From CAVSCD01 sp963726335 (lineage in GTDB: Bacteria > Acidobacteriota > Aminicenantia > Aminicenantales > UBA8522): a stretch of 64,000 nucleotides of DNA. The stretch's first letter is position 1; each line of letters starts with the position of its first letter. Under the pieces are notes generated by a model. The model had not been told where the DNA came from. It saw only the letters and a program-made list of their open reading frames with translations, and made no database searches. The stretch spans positions 62,001 through 126,000 of the forward strand of contig CAVSCD010000012.1 of the NCBI GenBank assembly GCA_963726335.1, written 5' to 3'. Below are positions 1 to 8,381 of the stretch, piece by piece. A program made the translations under genes and the position numbers.

Positions 1-486
1 CCGGGACCCAGCCGGGTCCGGCCGCCGGACGACCGCAAGGCGAAGCTCATCTTCGGCGAGCACCACGACGACAACCGGGACGAAGAGCATTTCGGCCGGT
101 ATTTCGATTTCGCCGAGCCGGCGAAGCCGGCGGGCGACGAGTTCGTGGTCGAGACGTCCCACCAGCTCTCGAGCGTCCTCGGCTCCCTGGGGGCCTGGAA
201 CCTCATCTATATCGGTTTCGCCATCAACTGGTGCCTCTGGTTTTCCGGCGGCGGCATGGTCGACATGTCGCGGCTGGGCTACCGCTGCTCCTGCATCCGC
301 GAGGGGGTGACCGCCGTCGAGAATCGGGAATCCGTCCGGGGCGAGCAGCACAAGGAAGAGGCGATGTGGCGCACCAGCCTGATGTTCGGCTACGTCTTCG
401 GCGCCGACGATTTCATCTCGGCCTGCGCAAGCGCTTGGATGAGCGGTGAGGATTGGCCTCCTTTCCTGGAAGCCGTTCTCTTATGA
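1..486 (+). CDS. C-terminal part of an unidentified protein (cut by window edge)
   Basis: The reading frame is open from base 1 to the TGA at 484-486, so only about 161 C-terminal residues are visible and the true start lies outside. The piece is acidic and tryptophan-rich, with a hydrophobic stretch (LIYIGFAINWCLWF), a YRCSC pair of cysteines and a charged ENRESVRGEQHKEEAMW segment. I do not recognise the family; a DUF4159-like C-terminus was considered but not established. Clean stop and coding-like composition support a real gene. A repeat element begins 25 bases downstream. Confidence 0.55.
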   Translation, partial: PGPSRVRPPDDRKAKLIFGEHHDDNRDEEHFGRYFDFAEPAKPAGDEFVVETSHQLSSVLGSLGAWNLIYIGFAINWCLWFSGGGMVDMSRLGYRCSCIREGVTAVENRESVRGEQHKEEAMWRTSLMFGYVFGADDFISACASAWMSGEDWPPFLEAVLL

Positions 487-510
487 GGGTGATATCTGGA
501 ACATGTGTCA

Positions 511-629
511 GGGTGGCACGGCGTGGAGTCCCCCGCCGGCCGAACGTTTGATGCCAGGGGCTTCGCCCTGAGCGAAGTGCATGACATAACCGTTCGGGCG
601 GCGGGGGAGCCGCCGTGACAGTGCCACCC
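511..629. repeat. MITE-like intergenic element, copy A4
   Basis: About 119 bp bounded by a perfect 9-bp inverted repeat (GGGTGGCAC at 511-519, GTGCCACCC at 621-629) that extends imperfectly into CGGCG/CGCCG. Its core is nearly identical, in reverse orientation, to the element at 8168-8291, including the stretch CATCAAACGTTCGG. It has no coding capacity and sits between two plus-strand genes. Confidence 0.75.
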
Positions 630-749
630 TCATTATCGAGCATGTGGCGTCGACATCAGGAGATGTCTTCTTTTTTGTTGCGCGCGCTTGATTTTTGCGG
701 GCACTTCCCTAATTATGGGCCCTGACGATCCCGACCAGGAGGTTCGCGC

Positions 750-3626
750 ATGTTCCGTAAAAGCCTGATTCCAGTTCTCGGCTTCGCGGCGCTGGCCCTT
801 GCCTGTCCGCTCTTTTGCCAGACCAATAACGAGATCTTCGAGAAGATGATCGGCCCGCAGGCCCGGATGGACCCCGCCATCACGGCGACGGTTTTGAAGA
901 GCGAGCCGGGCACGAAGTCCCGTCACGACACCGACGGCGACGGCCGCGTGGACACGATCTATTTTATCGACAACGACGACCGTCATTCCGCGGAGCGCCA
1001 GCCGATGCTGGTCAAGGTGGTCGACGAGGACGGCGACATGGCCTCGAGCGGCGAGGGCGACCTCGACAGCGACCTCTACATCGCGGACTGGAACGGCGAC
1101 GGCACCATCGACCGGGCCGTCGACTACATCGACCTCGACCAGGACCAGGACATGGACGAAGAGGTCCAATACCGCTGGCACGACGACCTCCGTTTCCGGG
1201 ACGACACCTGGGAGTCGCTTCAGTACAACGGCCGGGCGTACTCGGCCTTCTGGTCGAAGGATATCGGCGACGACAACCGCCTGGCCTACGAGCGCGATTA
1301 CGAGTACTACCAGCCAATGACCCAATGGAAGAGCGATTTCAACGGCAGCGAGACCGATGTCTACTCTTACCTCTACGATTTCAAGGCCAATTTCTTCGTC
1401 CCGGGCTGGGAAAACCCCTTCTGCTTTTACGACAACGACGGCGACAGCCGGTCCGACGAGGTCGTCCGGCTGACCGGGAACAAAAACATCTCCCGGAACC
1501 TGCGCTACAGCCTGGACCTCGACAACTCCGACCGGGGGAGCCAGCGGCACGGCTACGACATGTCCATCACCGCGCTCGGGCCGATCCGGTACGGCGAGCA
1601 GGACTGCGAGCGCCACGCCCACCGCGGCATCCCCACGGGACCGGTCGTCTCCTGGGAAAAGGCCAGGGCGCTGGCCAAGGCGGCCAACTGGTCCAAGGCC
1701 CACCTGTCCTTCAACGAGAACCACAACAACATCGACGTCGAGGAGGGGAACGACCACAGCGAGCGCTGGGAAGGCGTGCTGAACACGCCGAACGATTTCT
1801 TTCCCCAGGTGGGGGGGCCGCCGTGCGGACCGTTCAACAAGCGGAACGAGGTCGACAGCGACAACTCGGGGAGTTTCCAGTTCTATCGCAGCCCGGCGGA
1901 CCGCCGCTGGCACCTGTTCGGCGCCGAGGTCGGCTGGATCAAGACGGACTACGACTATGACGGGAAGCCCGAGATGGAGATCCGGTTCGAGGACTCCGAC
2001 GTCGACGGCTTCTTCGACTGGTGGCGATACGACCTCGATGGCGACGGGAAGTACGAACGGGAATATCGCCTGGCGGACGACCGGGCGTACCTCGTGCCGT
2101 TCGGCTACGACTCGCTGCGGGAAGCCTACCTGAGCGACTTGGCCAAGATCGTCGAGGACAACCAGCGGCTGATCGAAGCCCTGAAGGCCGCACTCGGCAA
2201 GGTGGAGCCGAAGTTCGCGGTCGATGCCGTGGAGGAGTATTTTTCGACGCGGCTGGTGAAGGAATACGACCGCGGGTTCGGGCTCGGCGCGAAGATCAAG
2301 AACAGCCTGGCCGGGACGCGCTATTACGGCGACCTCATCCGCGAGCGCTATATCCAGCGATTGATCGCGGCCGGCGCCGGCAAGGTGACCTGCCTGGACG
2401 AGGTGATGCGGGCCTGCGACATGGGTGACTACGTGCAGGCCGCCGCCGTCCTGGAGAGCAAGCTCCTCAAGGGGACCGCGCGCCGCTGGTTTGGGCCTTA
2501 CGCCAAGCGGTTCGCCATCGAAGCCGAGAACGCGGGCGAGCGGTGGCTGGAGAACCGGGCGTTCGTCGTCAAGGTCGGCGACATCAGAAAAGCCCACCCG
2601 GACTTCAACGAGCGGAATTACGCGCTGGCGGAGGCCGAGCCGCGGATCGACTGGCGGGTGATCCCTTCGCAGGTGGACGACCTTGACGGGGACGGGAAGG
2701 GCGACGAGCTGGTGTGGGTGAAGACGCTCCTTCCCACGGAGAAAGCGACGTTCTGGTGCTACTACACGCCGGGGGGCGAGGGCCGGCCCGATACCGCCCC
2801 GCGGGCGGATGCGGCCATCAACTGGGACAAGGGGACCCAGGCGAACATCGGCTGGGAATCCGACCAGGCCGCCTACCGATTCTATTACGGGCAGATCGAG
2901 GCCTTCGGCAAGAGAGCCAACGGCAATAAGCCCGCTCGGCTGATCCTGGCCGGTCTGGGAAGCATGAAAACGAGCTATCATCTGCCGCAAGACTGGGGCA
3001 TGGACGTTCTCCATATCGGGAACGCCTCGGGGCTGGGCGCCCTCAGCGTCTGGGAGGACGGGAACCGTCTGCCGCTCATGACGCCGGGCGGCAAGGGTGA
3101 CCTGCAGATCAAGCGCCAGATCGTGGCCAAGGGGCCCGTCCGGTCGCTGGTCAGGGTCGAATACACCGGGCTGAAGGGCAAGCTCGGGGAATACCGGGTC
3201 CGGCTCGACATGTCGGCCTACGCAGGGAACCCCTACTCACGGCAGGACGTGACGGTCTGGAGCCCCGACGGCAAGGACGTCATTTACGGGCCCGGGCTCC
3301 AGAAGCTGCCCGCCGAGGAATGGTTCGTCCTGAGCTCGAGCGGCGTGGTCGCCAATTGGGGAAACGGCTACGAAGGGGCGGGCGATATCGGCCTGGGGAT
3401 CATCTACCGTCCCGACGAATCCGCCGGTTTTGCCGACGGCGATCTCGACCGGTACGTGAAGCTCCGGGCGGCGAGCGGGGAGACGCGGACGCACTGGATC
3501 TACGGCGACTGGCGGAAAGGGATGGCCAACCCGTCGGCGCCGACGGCCCGCGACTGGGCCCTCCGGGTCGAGGACCTGGCCTTCCAGCTCAGGACGCCCG
3601 TCACCGTCCGGATCGCGGCGAATTAG
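750..3626 (+). CDS. Secreted Ca-binding-repeat protein with DUF4861-like C-terminal domain
   Basis: 958 aa; ATG at 750 is preceded by AGGAGG at 737-742. The N-terminus is a signal peptide (LIPVLGFAALALACPLFCQ). Residues about 60-460 hold many DxDxDG loops such as DTDGDGRVD, DNDGDSRSD and DLDGDGKYE, resembling EF-hand/FG-GAP calcium sites. The C-terminal 330 residues contain WGMDVLHIGNASGLG and NPYSRQDV, typical of DUF4861 proteins often found with pectin or uronan degradation genes. It is probably a secreted Ca-dependent glycan-binding or hydrolysing protein; the catalytic role is unknown. A full-length paralogue lies inverted at 8382-11240. The long antisense frame here is a codon-bias shadow. 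Confidence 0.85.
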   Translation: MFRKSLIPVLGFAALALACPLFCQTNNEIFEKMIGPQARMDPAITATVLKSEPGTKSRHDTDGDGRVDTIYFIDNDDRHSAERQPMLVKVVDEDGDMASSGEGDLDSDLYIADWNGDGTIDRAVDYIDLDQDQDMDEEVQYRWHDDLRFRDDTWESLQYNGRAYSAFWSKDIGDDNRLAYERDYEYYQPMTQWKSDFNGSETDVYSYLYDFKANFFVPGWENPFCFYDNDGDSRSDEVVRLTGNKNISRNLRYSLDLDNSDRGSQRHGYDMSITALGPIRYGEQDCERHAHRGIPTGPVVSWEKARALAKAANWSKAHLSFNENHNNIDVEEGNDHSERWEGVLNTPNDFFPQVGGPPCGPFNKRNEVDSDNSGSFQFYRSPADRRWHLFGAEVGWIKTDYDYDGKPEMEIRFEDSDVDGFFDWWRYDLDGDGKYEREYRLADDRAYLVPFGYDSLREAYLSDLAKIVEDNQRLIEALKAALGKVEPKFAVDAVEEYFSTRLVKEYDRGFGLGAKIKNSLAGTRYYGDLIRERYIQRLIAAGAGKVTCLDEVMRACDMGDYVQAAAVLESKLLKGTARRWFGPYAKRFAIEAENAGERWLENRAFVVKVGDIRKAHPDFNERNYALAEAEPRIDWRVIPSQVDDLDGDGKGDELVWVKTLLPTEKATFWCYYTPGGEGRPDTAPRADAAINWDKGTQANIGWESDQAAYRFYYGQIEAFGKRANGNKPARLILAGLGSMKTSYHLPQDWGMDVLHIGNASGLGALSVWEDGNRLPLMTPGGKGDLQIKRQIVAKGPVRSLVRVEYTGLKGKLGEYRVRLDMSAYAGNPYSRQDVTVWSPDGKDVIYGPGLQKLPAEEWFVLSSSGVVANWGNGYEGAGDIGLGIIYRPDESAGFADGDLDRYVKLRAASGETRTHWIYGDWRKGMANPSAPTARDWALRVEDLAFQLRTPVTVRIAAN

Positions 3627-3660
3627 TAACGGAAAACTGGCCGCCTGGGAATCTTAAAGA

Positions 3661-3783
3661 GGGTGGCACGGCGCCAGTCCCTGCCCGCCCGGAGCGACGG
3701 GGACCCCTCTCCCCTTGGAGCGCGCAAACTGTCGTTGATGGGTGAGGCGCGAGGACGGACAGGGACGCGCCGTGACAGGACCC
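3661..3783. repeat. MITE-like intergenic element, copy A1
   Basis: Starts GGGTGGCACGGCG and ends CGCCGTGACAGGACCC, so the two ends are imperfect inverted repeats. The reverse complement of the core matches 11466-11560 closely (CCTCGCGCCTCACCC and CCCCGTCGCTCCG are shared). It lies between convergent genes and its last base overlaps the stop codon of the minus-strand oxidoreductase. Confidence 0.75.
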
Positions 3784-4859
3784 TATCCCGTTTCCTCTGT
3801 TCCTTTAAGCAGCTCGTCGAGGTAGACCTCTTCGCGGCGGCGCGCCGATTCATAAATCCCCATGATGAGCTGGAGCGACCGGCGGCCTTCGACGCCGTCG
3901 CAGATGAGCGGTTCCTGGCCGCGGGCGGCGGCGATGAAATTGGCGATCTGCTTGATGTGGCCTTCGACGGGGAAGACGGTCGCCGATGAGGCGGCCGTGC
4001 TGGCCTTGCCCTCGACACCCACCAGGGTATCCTTGGCCAGCGTTTCCTTAGAATCCGAGACCGCCCAGCTCGTGATCGTGTCCTCGACGAGGACCGCCGT
4101 GCCGCACGTCCCGTTGAATTCGAAGACGTTGCCCTGGCCGGGGTTGGTCGCGGTCGCGGTCTGGAGGCGCCCGTAGGCTCCGTTCTTAAACTTGAGCAGC
4201 GCGAGGGCGATGTCCTCGACCTCGATCCGCGCATGGGCCACCGTGTCCATCCAGGCGTAGATCTTCTCGACGTCGCCCATCATGAAGAGGAGGAGGTCGA
4301 TGCCGTGCGTGCCCTGGGTCATCGAAGCGCCGCCGCCTTCCTTGGCCCAGGTGCCGCGCCAGTCGGCGCTGTCGTAGTAAGCCTGGTTGCGCCAGTACTT
4401 GATCGAGGCGTCGCCGAACACCATTTTGCCGAAAACTCCGTCGGCGATTGCCTTTTTGATGCGCTGGGGTGCCTCCTCGGTGCGCTTCTGGAAGATCACG
4501 GCGAGCTTGACGTTCTTGTCGCGCGCCGTGGTGATCATCTTCGTCGCGTCCTCGAGGTTGATGGCCATGCTCTTTTCGACGATGACGTGCTTGCCGGCGT
4601 TCATGGCGGCGATGGCGTGCCGCGCGTGGAGGAAGGTGGGCGAACAGACGCAGACCGCGTCGATGTCCGGCCGGCGGAGCATGGCCTCGAGGTCGGACAT
4701 GCCTTCGCCGCCGTATTCGGCGACGAACTTGTCCAGGCTGGGCTTGACGACGTCGGCGACAGCGACTATTCGCCCGTCGGGATGCGCCTGGATGGCCTTG
4801 GCGTGATAGGCGGAGATGACGCCCGCCCCGATAATGCCAAACCGGAATTTTTCACCCAT
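3783..4859 (-). CDS. Gfo/Idh/MocA family oxidoreductase
   Basis: 358 aa, full length for the family; ATG at 4859 with AGGAGGT just upstream. The N-terminal Rossmann fold shows GIIGAGVISAYHAKAI (residues 9-22) for NAD(P) binding, followed by the usual VCVCSPTFLHARHA strand-helix. The catalytic EK pair of the family is at residues 95-96 (VEKSM). The C-terminal alpha/beta domain carries the expected GTHGIDLLLF histidine segment. It probably oxidises or reduces a sugar, inositol or sugar-acid hydroxyl in the cytoplasm; the substrate cannot be read from sequence. It is transcribed away from a palindromic operator-like site at 4886-4904. The DegT aminotransferase gene lies upstream on the same strand. 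Confidence 0.92.
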   Translation of the reverse strand: MGEKFRFGIIGAGVISAYHAKAIQAHPDGRIVAVADVVKPSLDKFVAEYGGEGMSDLEAMLRRPDIDAVCVCSPTFLHARHAIAAMNAGKHVIVEKSMAINLEDATKMITTARDKNVKLAVIFQKRTEEAPQRIKKAIADGVFGKMVFGDASIKYWRNQAYYDSADWRGTWAKEGGGASMTQGTHGIDLLLFMMGDVEKIYAWMDTVAHARIEVEDIALALLKFKNGAYGRLQTATATNPGQGNVFEFNGTCGTAVLVEDTITSWAVSDSKETLAKDTLVGVEGKASTAASSATVFPVEGHIKQIANFIAAARGQEPLICDGVEGRRSLQLIMGIYESARRREEVYLDELLKGTEETG

Positions 4860-4885
4860 ATCTACCTCCTATCCTCTCACGGTTA

Positions 4886-4904
4886 GTATCTACATTGTAG
4901 ATAC
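4886..4904. promoter_or_regulatory. Operator-like perfect palindrome
   Basis: GTATCTAC-ATT-GTAGATAC, 8-bp arms around a 3-base centre, 27 bases upstream of the oxidoreductase start codon at 4859 and next to an A/T-rich run. Its symmetry and position suit a dimeric repressor site (GntR- or LacI-like). No regulator gene is adjacent. Confidence 0.5.
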
Positions 4905-4926
4905 CATTTTTTTTATTCTCATTATG

Positions 4927-4947
4927 TGGCCAATCCGCTGGCCAATC
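4927..4947. repeat. Short direct repeat TGGCCAATC x2
   Basis: Two copies of TGGCCAATC (4927-4935 and 4939-4947) with a 12-base period, upstream of the minus-strand oxidoreductase gene. It could be a second regulator-binding site. Confidence 0.35.
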
Positions 4948-4993
4948 ATCCCTTCTCATCCCACATTTGCGCTATTCAGAGGCAGAAACTCCT

Positions 4994-5053
4994 AATCTTC
5001 CCTCCCCTAGGGGGAGAGGATCGAGGAGAGGGGTAGAGTCCTCTCCCGGCGGA
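4994..5053. repeat. Purine/pyrimidine palindromic element, degenerate copy
   Basis: Contains CCTCCCCTAGGGGGAG followed by GAGGAGAGGGGTAGAG. It resembles the inner stem and 3' flank of the elements at 13368-13510, 19965-20105 and 59779-59868. I could not find matching outer arms, so it is a partial or decayed copy immediately 3' of the DegT gene stop. Confidence 0.4.
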
Positions 5054-6331
5054 TCACTGGGCGGCTGCCTTGCGCGCCTGCCGAAGGACGGCCGACCCCA
5101 TGAAATCGTCCTGCTTGACTTTGAGGGTCAAGAGCTCCTTGGCGTTATGGCGGAGCTTGCGGACGGCCCCGGCGATCTCGCTCATCCGGTCGGGCTCCGA
5201 GAGGAGGAGGTTCTGTTCGAAGAACACCGTCTCCCGGCAGACCTTCTCCGTCACTGGGCAGGGGAGATGGCGCATCTTGAGCCTGGGGTCCGTGCTGTAA
5301 ACCGGCTGCTCGTAGAGCGGCATGGGATAGAACGAGCTGGCCGGGACGCCCTCGGCGTTGAGGGCCGCCAGGAACTGGGCCCGGCTCAGGCCGTCGAACT
5401 TGGCTTCATCGTAAGCGGCCATCAGCAAGTGGTGCCCGTGCCGGGTGCAGTAGGGCTCATAGCAGTAGGGAGTGAACCCCTCGATCCCCTGGAGCTCCGT
5501 GATCAGGCGCTTGGCGTTCTCGAACCGGTGCACCGTCTGCTTCTCCAGCCTCTCCAGCTGCCCGAGCGCGATGGCGGCCTGGATCTCGGTGTAGCAGGCG
5601 TTCCAGCCGAAATTATAGTGGATGTGGCCGGCGTACTTGTCGCGGACGCCGCGGCCGAACTTGCCGATGGAATAATGGATGAGGTCGATGAACGCGGCAT
5701 CGTTCGACATGATAAACCCGCCCTCGCCGCTCTGCATGTTCTTGGACTGCTGGAAGCTGAACGAACCGGCGTCGCCGAGCGAGCCCGTCTTACGGCCCTT
5801 ATAGACGGCGCCGTGGGCCTGGGCGGCGTCCTCGAGGACCTTGATGCCGTGTTTGCCGGCGATGGCCGCGATGGCGTCCATGTCCGCCGGATGACCGGCG
5901 ATGTCGACCGGGATAACCGCCTTGGTCCGGTCGCTGATGGCCGCCTCGAAGCTGGCCGGGTCGAGGTTGGCCGTTTTGGGGTCGACGTCGGCGTAGACGA
6001 CCGTCGCGTCCTGATGGTGAGCGGCGATCGAGGTCGCGAAGAACGTGGCGGCGGGCACCACCACCTCGTCGCCCGGGCCGATGCCCCAAGCCTGGAGGCA
6101 GAGCTCCATCGAGACGGTGCCGTTGGCCACGGCGGCGCCGTACTTGCAGTCGCAATAGGCCGCGAACTTGGTGTTGAGCTCCGTGATCTTGGGGCCGAGG
6201 CCGGTGCCGCCCCAGAGGGTGGTCGCGAACACTTCGTCCAGGAGCTCGCGCTCCCGCTGACCGAGCGCCGGCCACTTGGGCCAGGCGCCCGTCACCAACG
6301 GCTTTCCGCCGAGTATCGCCAGTTCACTCAT
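5054..6331 (-). CDS. DegT/DnrJ/EryC1/StrS-family PLP aminotransferase
   Basis: 425 aa, typical length; ATG at 6331 with AAGGAGA upstream. Fold type I PLP enzyme: VANGTVSMEL cofactor-phosphate loop near residue 70, EDAAQAHGA with the PLP-nitrogen aspartate near 168, and Schiff-base Lys197 in FSFQQSKNMQSGEGG. Members aminate keto-sugars or keto-inositols (scyllo-inosine aminotransferase-like). Placement beside a Gfo/Idh/MocA oxidoreductase is a recurring pairing in which the dehydrogenase makes the ketone that the aminotransferase uses; that link is inferred here. The C-terminal LRHNAKELLTLK region is typical of the family. Confidence 0.92.
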   Translation of the reverse strand: MSELAILGGKPLVTGAWPKWPALGQRERELLDEVFATTLWGGTGLGPKITELNTKFAAYCDCKYGAAVANGTVSMELCLQAWGIGPGDEVVVPAATFFATSIAAHHQDATVVYADVDPKTANLDPASFEAAISDRTKAVIPVDIAGHPADMDAIAAIAGKHGIKVLEDAAQAHGAVYKGRKTGSLGDAGSFSFQQSKNMQSGEGGFIMSNDAAFIDLIHYSIGKFGRGVRDKYAGHIHYNFGWNACYTEIQAAIALGQLERLEKQTVHRFENAKRLITELQGIEGFTPYCYEPYCTRHGHHLLMAAYDEAKFDGLSRAQFLAALNAEGVPASSFYPMPLYEQPVYSTDPRLKMRHLPCPVTEKVCRETVFFEQNLLLSEPDRMSEIAGAVRKLRHNAKELLTLKVKQDDFMGSAVLRQARKAAAQ

Positions 6332-6411
6332 CTTCGTCTCCTTCTCGTCTTCGCTTCATGATAATCCACAGGTGGATTTTTTCAAGCGGGCAAATCCTGC
6401 CTGCTAAGAAC

Positions 6412-6604
6412 GGGTCCTGTCATGGCGCGTCCCTGTAGGGCTCGGGGCATGGGGCCTCAAGGCCCGCTCATTTCCCCAGCGCGGAAATTCGCTTAGTCCT
6501 CGGCTCGCTCTCCGCTTCGCGGAACCATGCCCGCTCGCCTCCGGATGACCTTCTTCGCCCATATCCCCTCGCCCCATCGCCAAAATACTGGCGCCATGCC
6601 ACCC
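6412..6604. repeat. Intergenic element, A-type ends with D-type core (copy A3)
   Basis: Begins GGGTCCTGTCATGGCGCG and ends GGCGCCATGCCACCC like the other A elements. Its interior from about 6452 to 6550 instead matches 59680-59769 (shared GGAAATTCGCTTAGTCCTC and GCCCGCTCGCCTCCGGATGA). The ends belong to one family and the core to another. Confidence 0.65.
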
Positions 6605-6632
6605 GTTCAAGAAAGCCGACGATCCCGGGCAC

Positions 6633-7607
6633 TTATTTTACCGTCCCGCCGGCGTCCTTGACCTTGACCTGGACAGGATTCAGGAGCTGGCGGATGGCGA
6701 AGTAGTCCGGGCGATCGATTGCCGTGCCCAGCGCTCCGACGGCCTCGCGGACCTGCGCCTCCGTCTTGATCCCCACGACCGCCGCGGTGATCGCCGGGTG
6801 CGTGAGGGTCGCCGCGAGCACCAGCTGGTAGATCGTCAGGCCGTAGCGGGCCGCCAGGGGAGCGAGGCTTTGGACCGCCCCCGCCAGCCTCCGGAAGCGC
6901 TCCCCCTGGAAATCGGGGTGGTGCATCCGGAAATCCGTGAACGTTTCGTCACCCTTGTACTTTCCCGTCAGCAGGCCCTTGTGCATCGGCGAGTAGATCA
7001 TGACTCCGACGCCGTGCGTCAGGCACAGGGGGAAGAGAGCCTGCTCCGCCTCGGAGCTGATGAGGCTGTAAGGCGGCTGGAGCACGGCGAAGTCCCCCGC
7101 CGACAGGGCCGCCCGCAGCTCCTCGACCCCGAAATTGCTGACGCCGTAATGACGTATCTTCCCCTGGGCCTTGAGCTTCTCCATGATCCCCGCGGCCTCT
7201 GAGAGCGGTGTCAGCTGGTCGTAGAAATGAAGCAGGTAGAGGTCGATGTAATCGGTGCGGAGCCTCTTGAGCGACGCCTCGCAGCGCTCCTTGATATGCG
7301 CCGGCGAGAGGTCGGGGTAGCGCGTGCCGTCCGGGTTGTAGTGGTTATACACCTTGGTGGCGACGACCACCCTGTCCCGGGGGATCCCGCTGAGCGTCTC
7401 GCCCAGCACCCTCTCCGCCAGTCCGTCCCCGTAGGCGTCGGCCGTATCGAAGAAATTGACGCCCATGTCGTAGGCCGCCCTGACCGCCGCGGCGACCTGA
7501 GCGGTCGGCACCTCGCCCCAGAACCGGGGGCTGAGCTGCCAGGTCCCGAAACAGACGCGCGATACTTGGAGCCCGGTGTTCCCGAGCGTGACGAAATGGC
7601 CGGCCAT
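6633..7607 (-). CDS. Aldo/keto reductase
   Basis: 324 aa, full-length AKR (beta/alpha)8 barrel. The catalytic tetrad is visible as Asp54 and Tyr59 (FFDTADAYG), Lys85 (VATKV) and His127 (YLLHF). NADPH-binding features near the C-terminus include VVGIKTEAQV. It likely reduces a sugar aldehyde or ketone in the cytoplasm, or acts in reverse. Only 7 bases separate it from the YhcH-like gene upstream (stop at 7615), so the two are co-transcribed. The start MAGHFVTLG at 7607 gives the expected first beta strand. There is no signal peptide. Confidence 0.92.
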   Translation of the reverse strand: MAGHFVTLGNTGLQVSRVCFGTWQLSPRFWGEVPTAQVAAAVRAAYDMGVNFFDTADAYGDGLAERVLGETLSGIPRDRVVVATKVYNHYNPDGTRYPDLSPAHIKERCEASLKRLRTDYIDLYLLHFYDQLTPLSEAAGIMEKLKAQGKIRHYGVSNFGVEELRAALSAGDFAVLQPPYSLISSEAEQALFPLCLTHGVGVMIYSPMHKGLLTGKYKGDETFTDFRMHHPDFQGERFRRLAGAVQSLAPLAARYGLTIYQLVLAATLTHPAITAAVVGIKTEAQVREAVGALGTAIDRPDYFAIRQLLNPVQVKVKDAGGTVK

Positions 7608-7614
7608 CCCGTCC

Positions 7615-8064
7615 TCAGACGCGGACCTTGACGATGGCTTTCTTGGCCGGCTGAGCCGCTCCCGGCGCGATCCCCGGGGCGTGGACGTCCTGGGGCGCGA
7701 GCACCATGAACATCCCGGGGCCGAGCTCCGGGAAGGCGCCCTCGACGGCCAGGATCTCCTGGAAGTCCTTCGACTCGTCGTAGGCGCCGAGCCGGCAGTC
7801 GCCGATGTGGGCGTAGCCGATGAGCTCCTTGCCGGAGATGATGCACTGGATGTCGAAGTAGTTCTTGTGGGCTTCCCACTTGACCTTGTCTTTGGTCTTC
7901 GTCTCGTATTCCGTGATGATGACGAACAGGTTGGTCCCGTCGAGCTCGTAGCGCCCCGGGGCCAGCTTGGCGAGGTCCTGGGACTGCAGCCAGCGCAGAC
8001 CGGCGGCGACCCTTTCGTGGGCGCCGAAATAGAGCGATGCGTTATTGAGGTGATCGATGATCAT
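7615..8064 (-). CDS. YhcH/YjgK/YiaL-family protein (DUF386)
   Basis: 149 aa, the family's usual size; ATG at 8064 with AAAGGAGT upstream. Family hallmarks are the opening MIIDHL, the WEAHKNYFDIQCIISG strand and VLAPQDVHAPG with metal-ligand-like histidines near the C-terminus. These small cupin-like proteins accompany sialic acid, beta-galactoside or pentulose operons (YhcH, EbgC, YiaL) and are thought to act as sugar anomerases or isomerases. Translational proximity to the aldo/keto reductase suggests both act on the same small sugar. The exact substrate is not deducible. Confidence 0.9.
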   Translation of the reverse strand: MIIDHLNNASLYFGAHERVAAGLRWLQSQDLAKLAPGRYELDGTNLFVIITEYETKTKDKVKWEAHKNYFDIQCIISGKELIGYAHIGDCRLGAYDESKDFQEILAVEGAFPELGPGMFMVLAPQDVHAPGIAPGAAQPAKKAIVKVRV

Positions 8065-8167
8065 GGTTACTCCTTTCCGCTAAAAGGATATCCAGACGCC
8101 GCTTCCAAGTCAACCCGCCGGGGGACGTTCGAAGCATTCCACCCGTGTGATCAGTTTGTTGATCATT

Positions 8168-8291
8168 GGGGTCCTGTCACGGCGATCGCCCCTCCCCCGG
8201 CGCCCGAACGGTCAGTCATGCTCATGGCGATTGAGCGAAGTCCTCGGCATCAAACGTTCGGTCGGCGGGGGGCCCCCACGTCGTGCCACCC
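8168..8291. repeat. MITE-like intergenic element, copy A5
   Basis: Reverse-orientation copy of the element at 511-629: GGGGTCCTGTCACGGCG at the left end and CGTGCCACCCC at the right, sharing CATCAAACGTTCGGTCGGC in the core. The 30 bases to its left (CGTGTGAT...TTGTT...) also recur left of the copy at 11466. It fills most of the 8065-8381 gap, where no gene is seen. Confidence 0.7.
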
Positions 8292-8381
8292 CTCACCTTG
8301 ATTATGGCCATCACACGGTCGGAGATGCCTCCACTGCGATCCCTAGGCTGGGGGACCCGGGCGGTTTTCGCGGGAGCGCGT

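Noticed and set aside
633..3014. 793-residue open frame on the minus strand opposite the first DUF4861 gene
   Set aside because: Composition is valine/proline/arginine-rich shadow of a GC-rich gene, it has no ribosome site or recognisable motif, and the plus strand encodes a clear signal-peptide protein with a paralogue.
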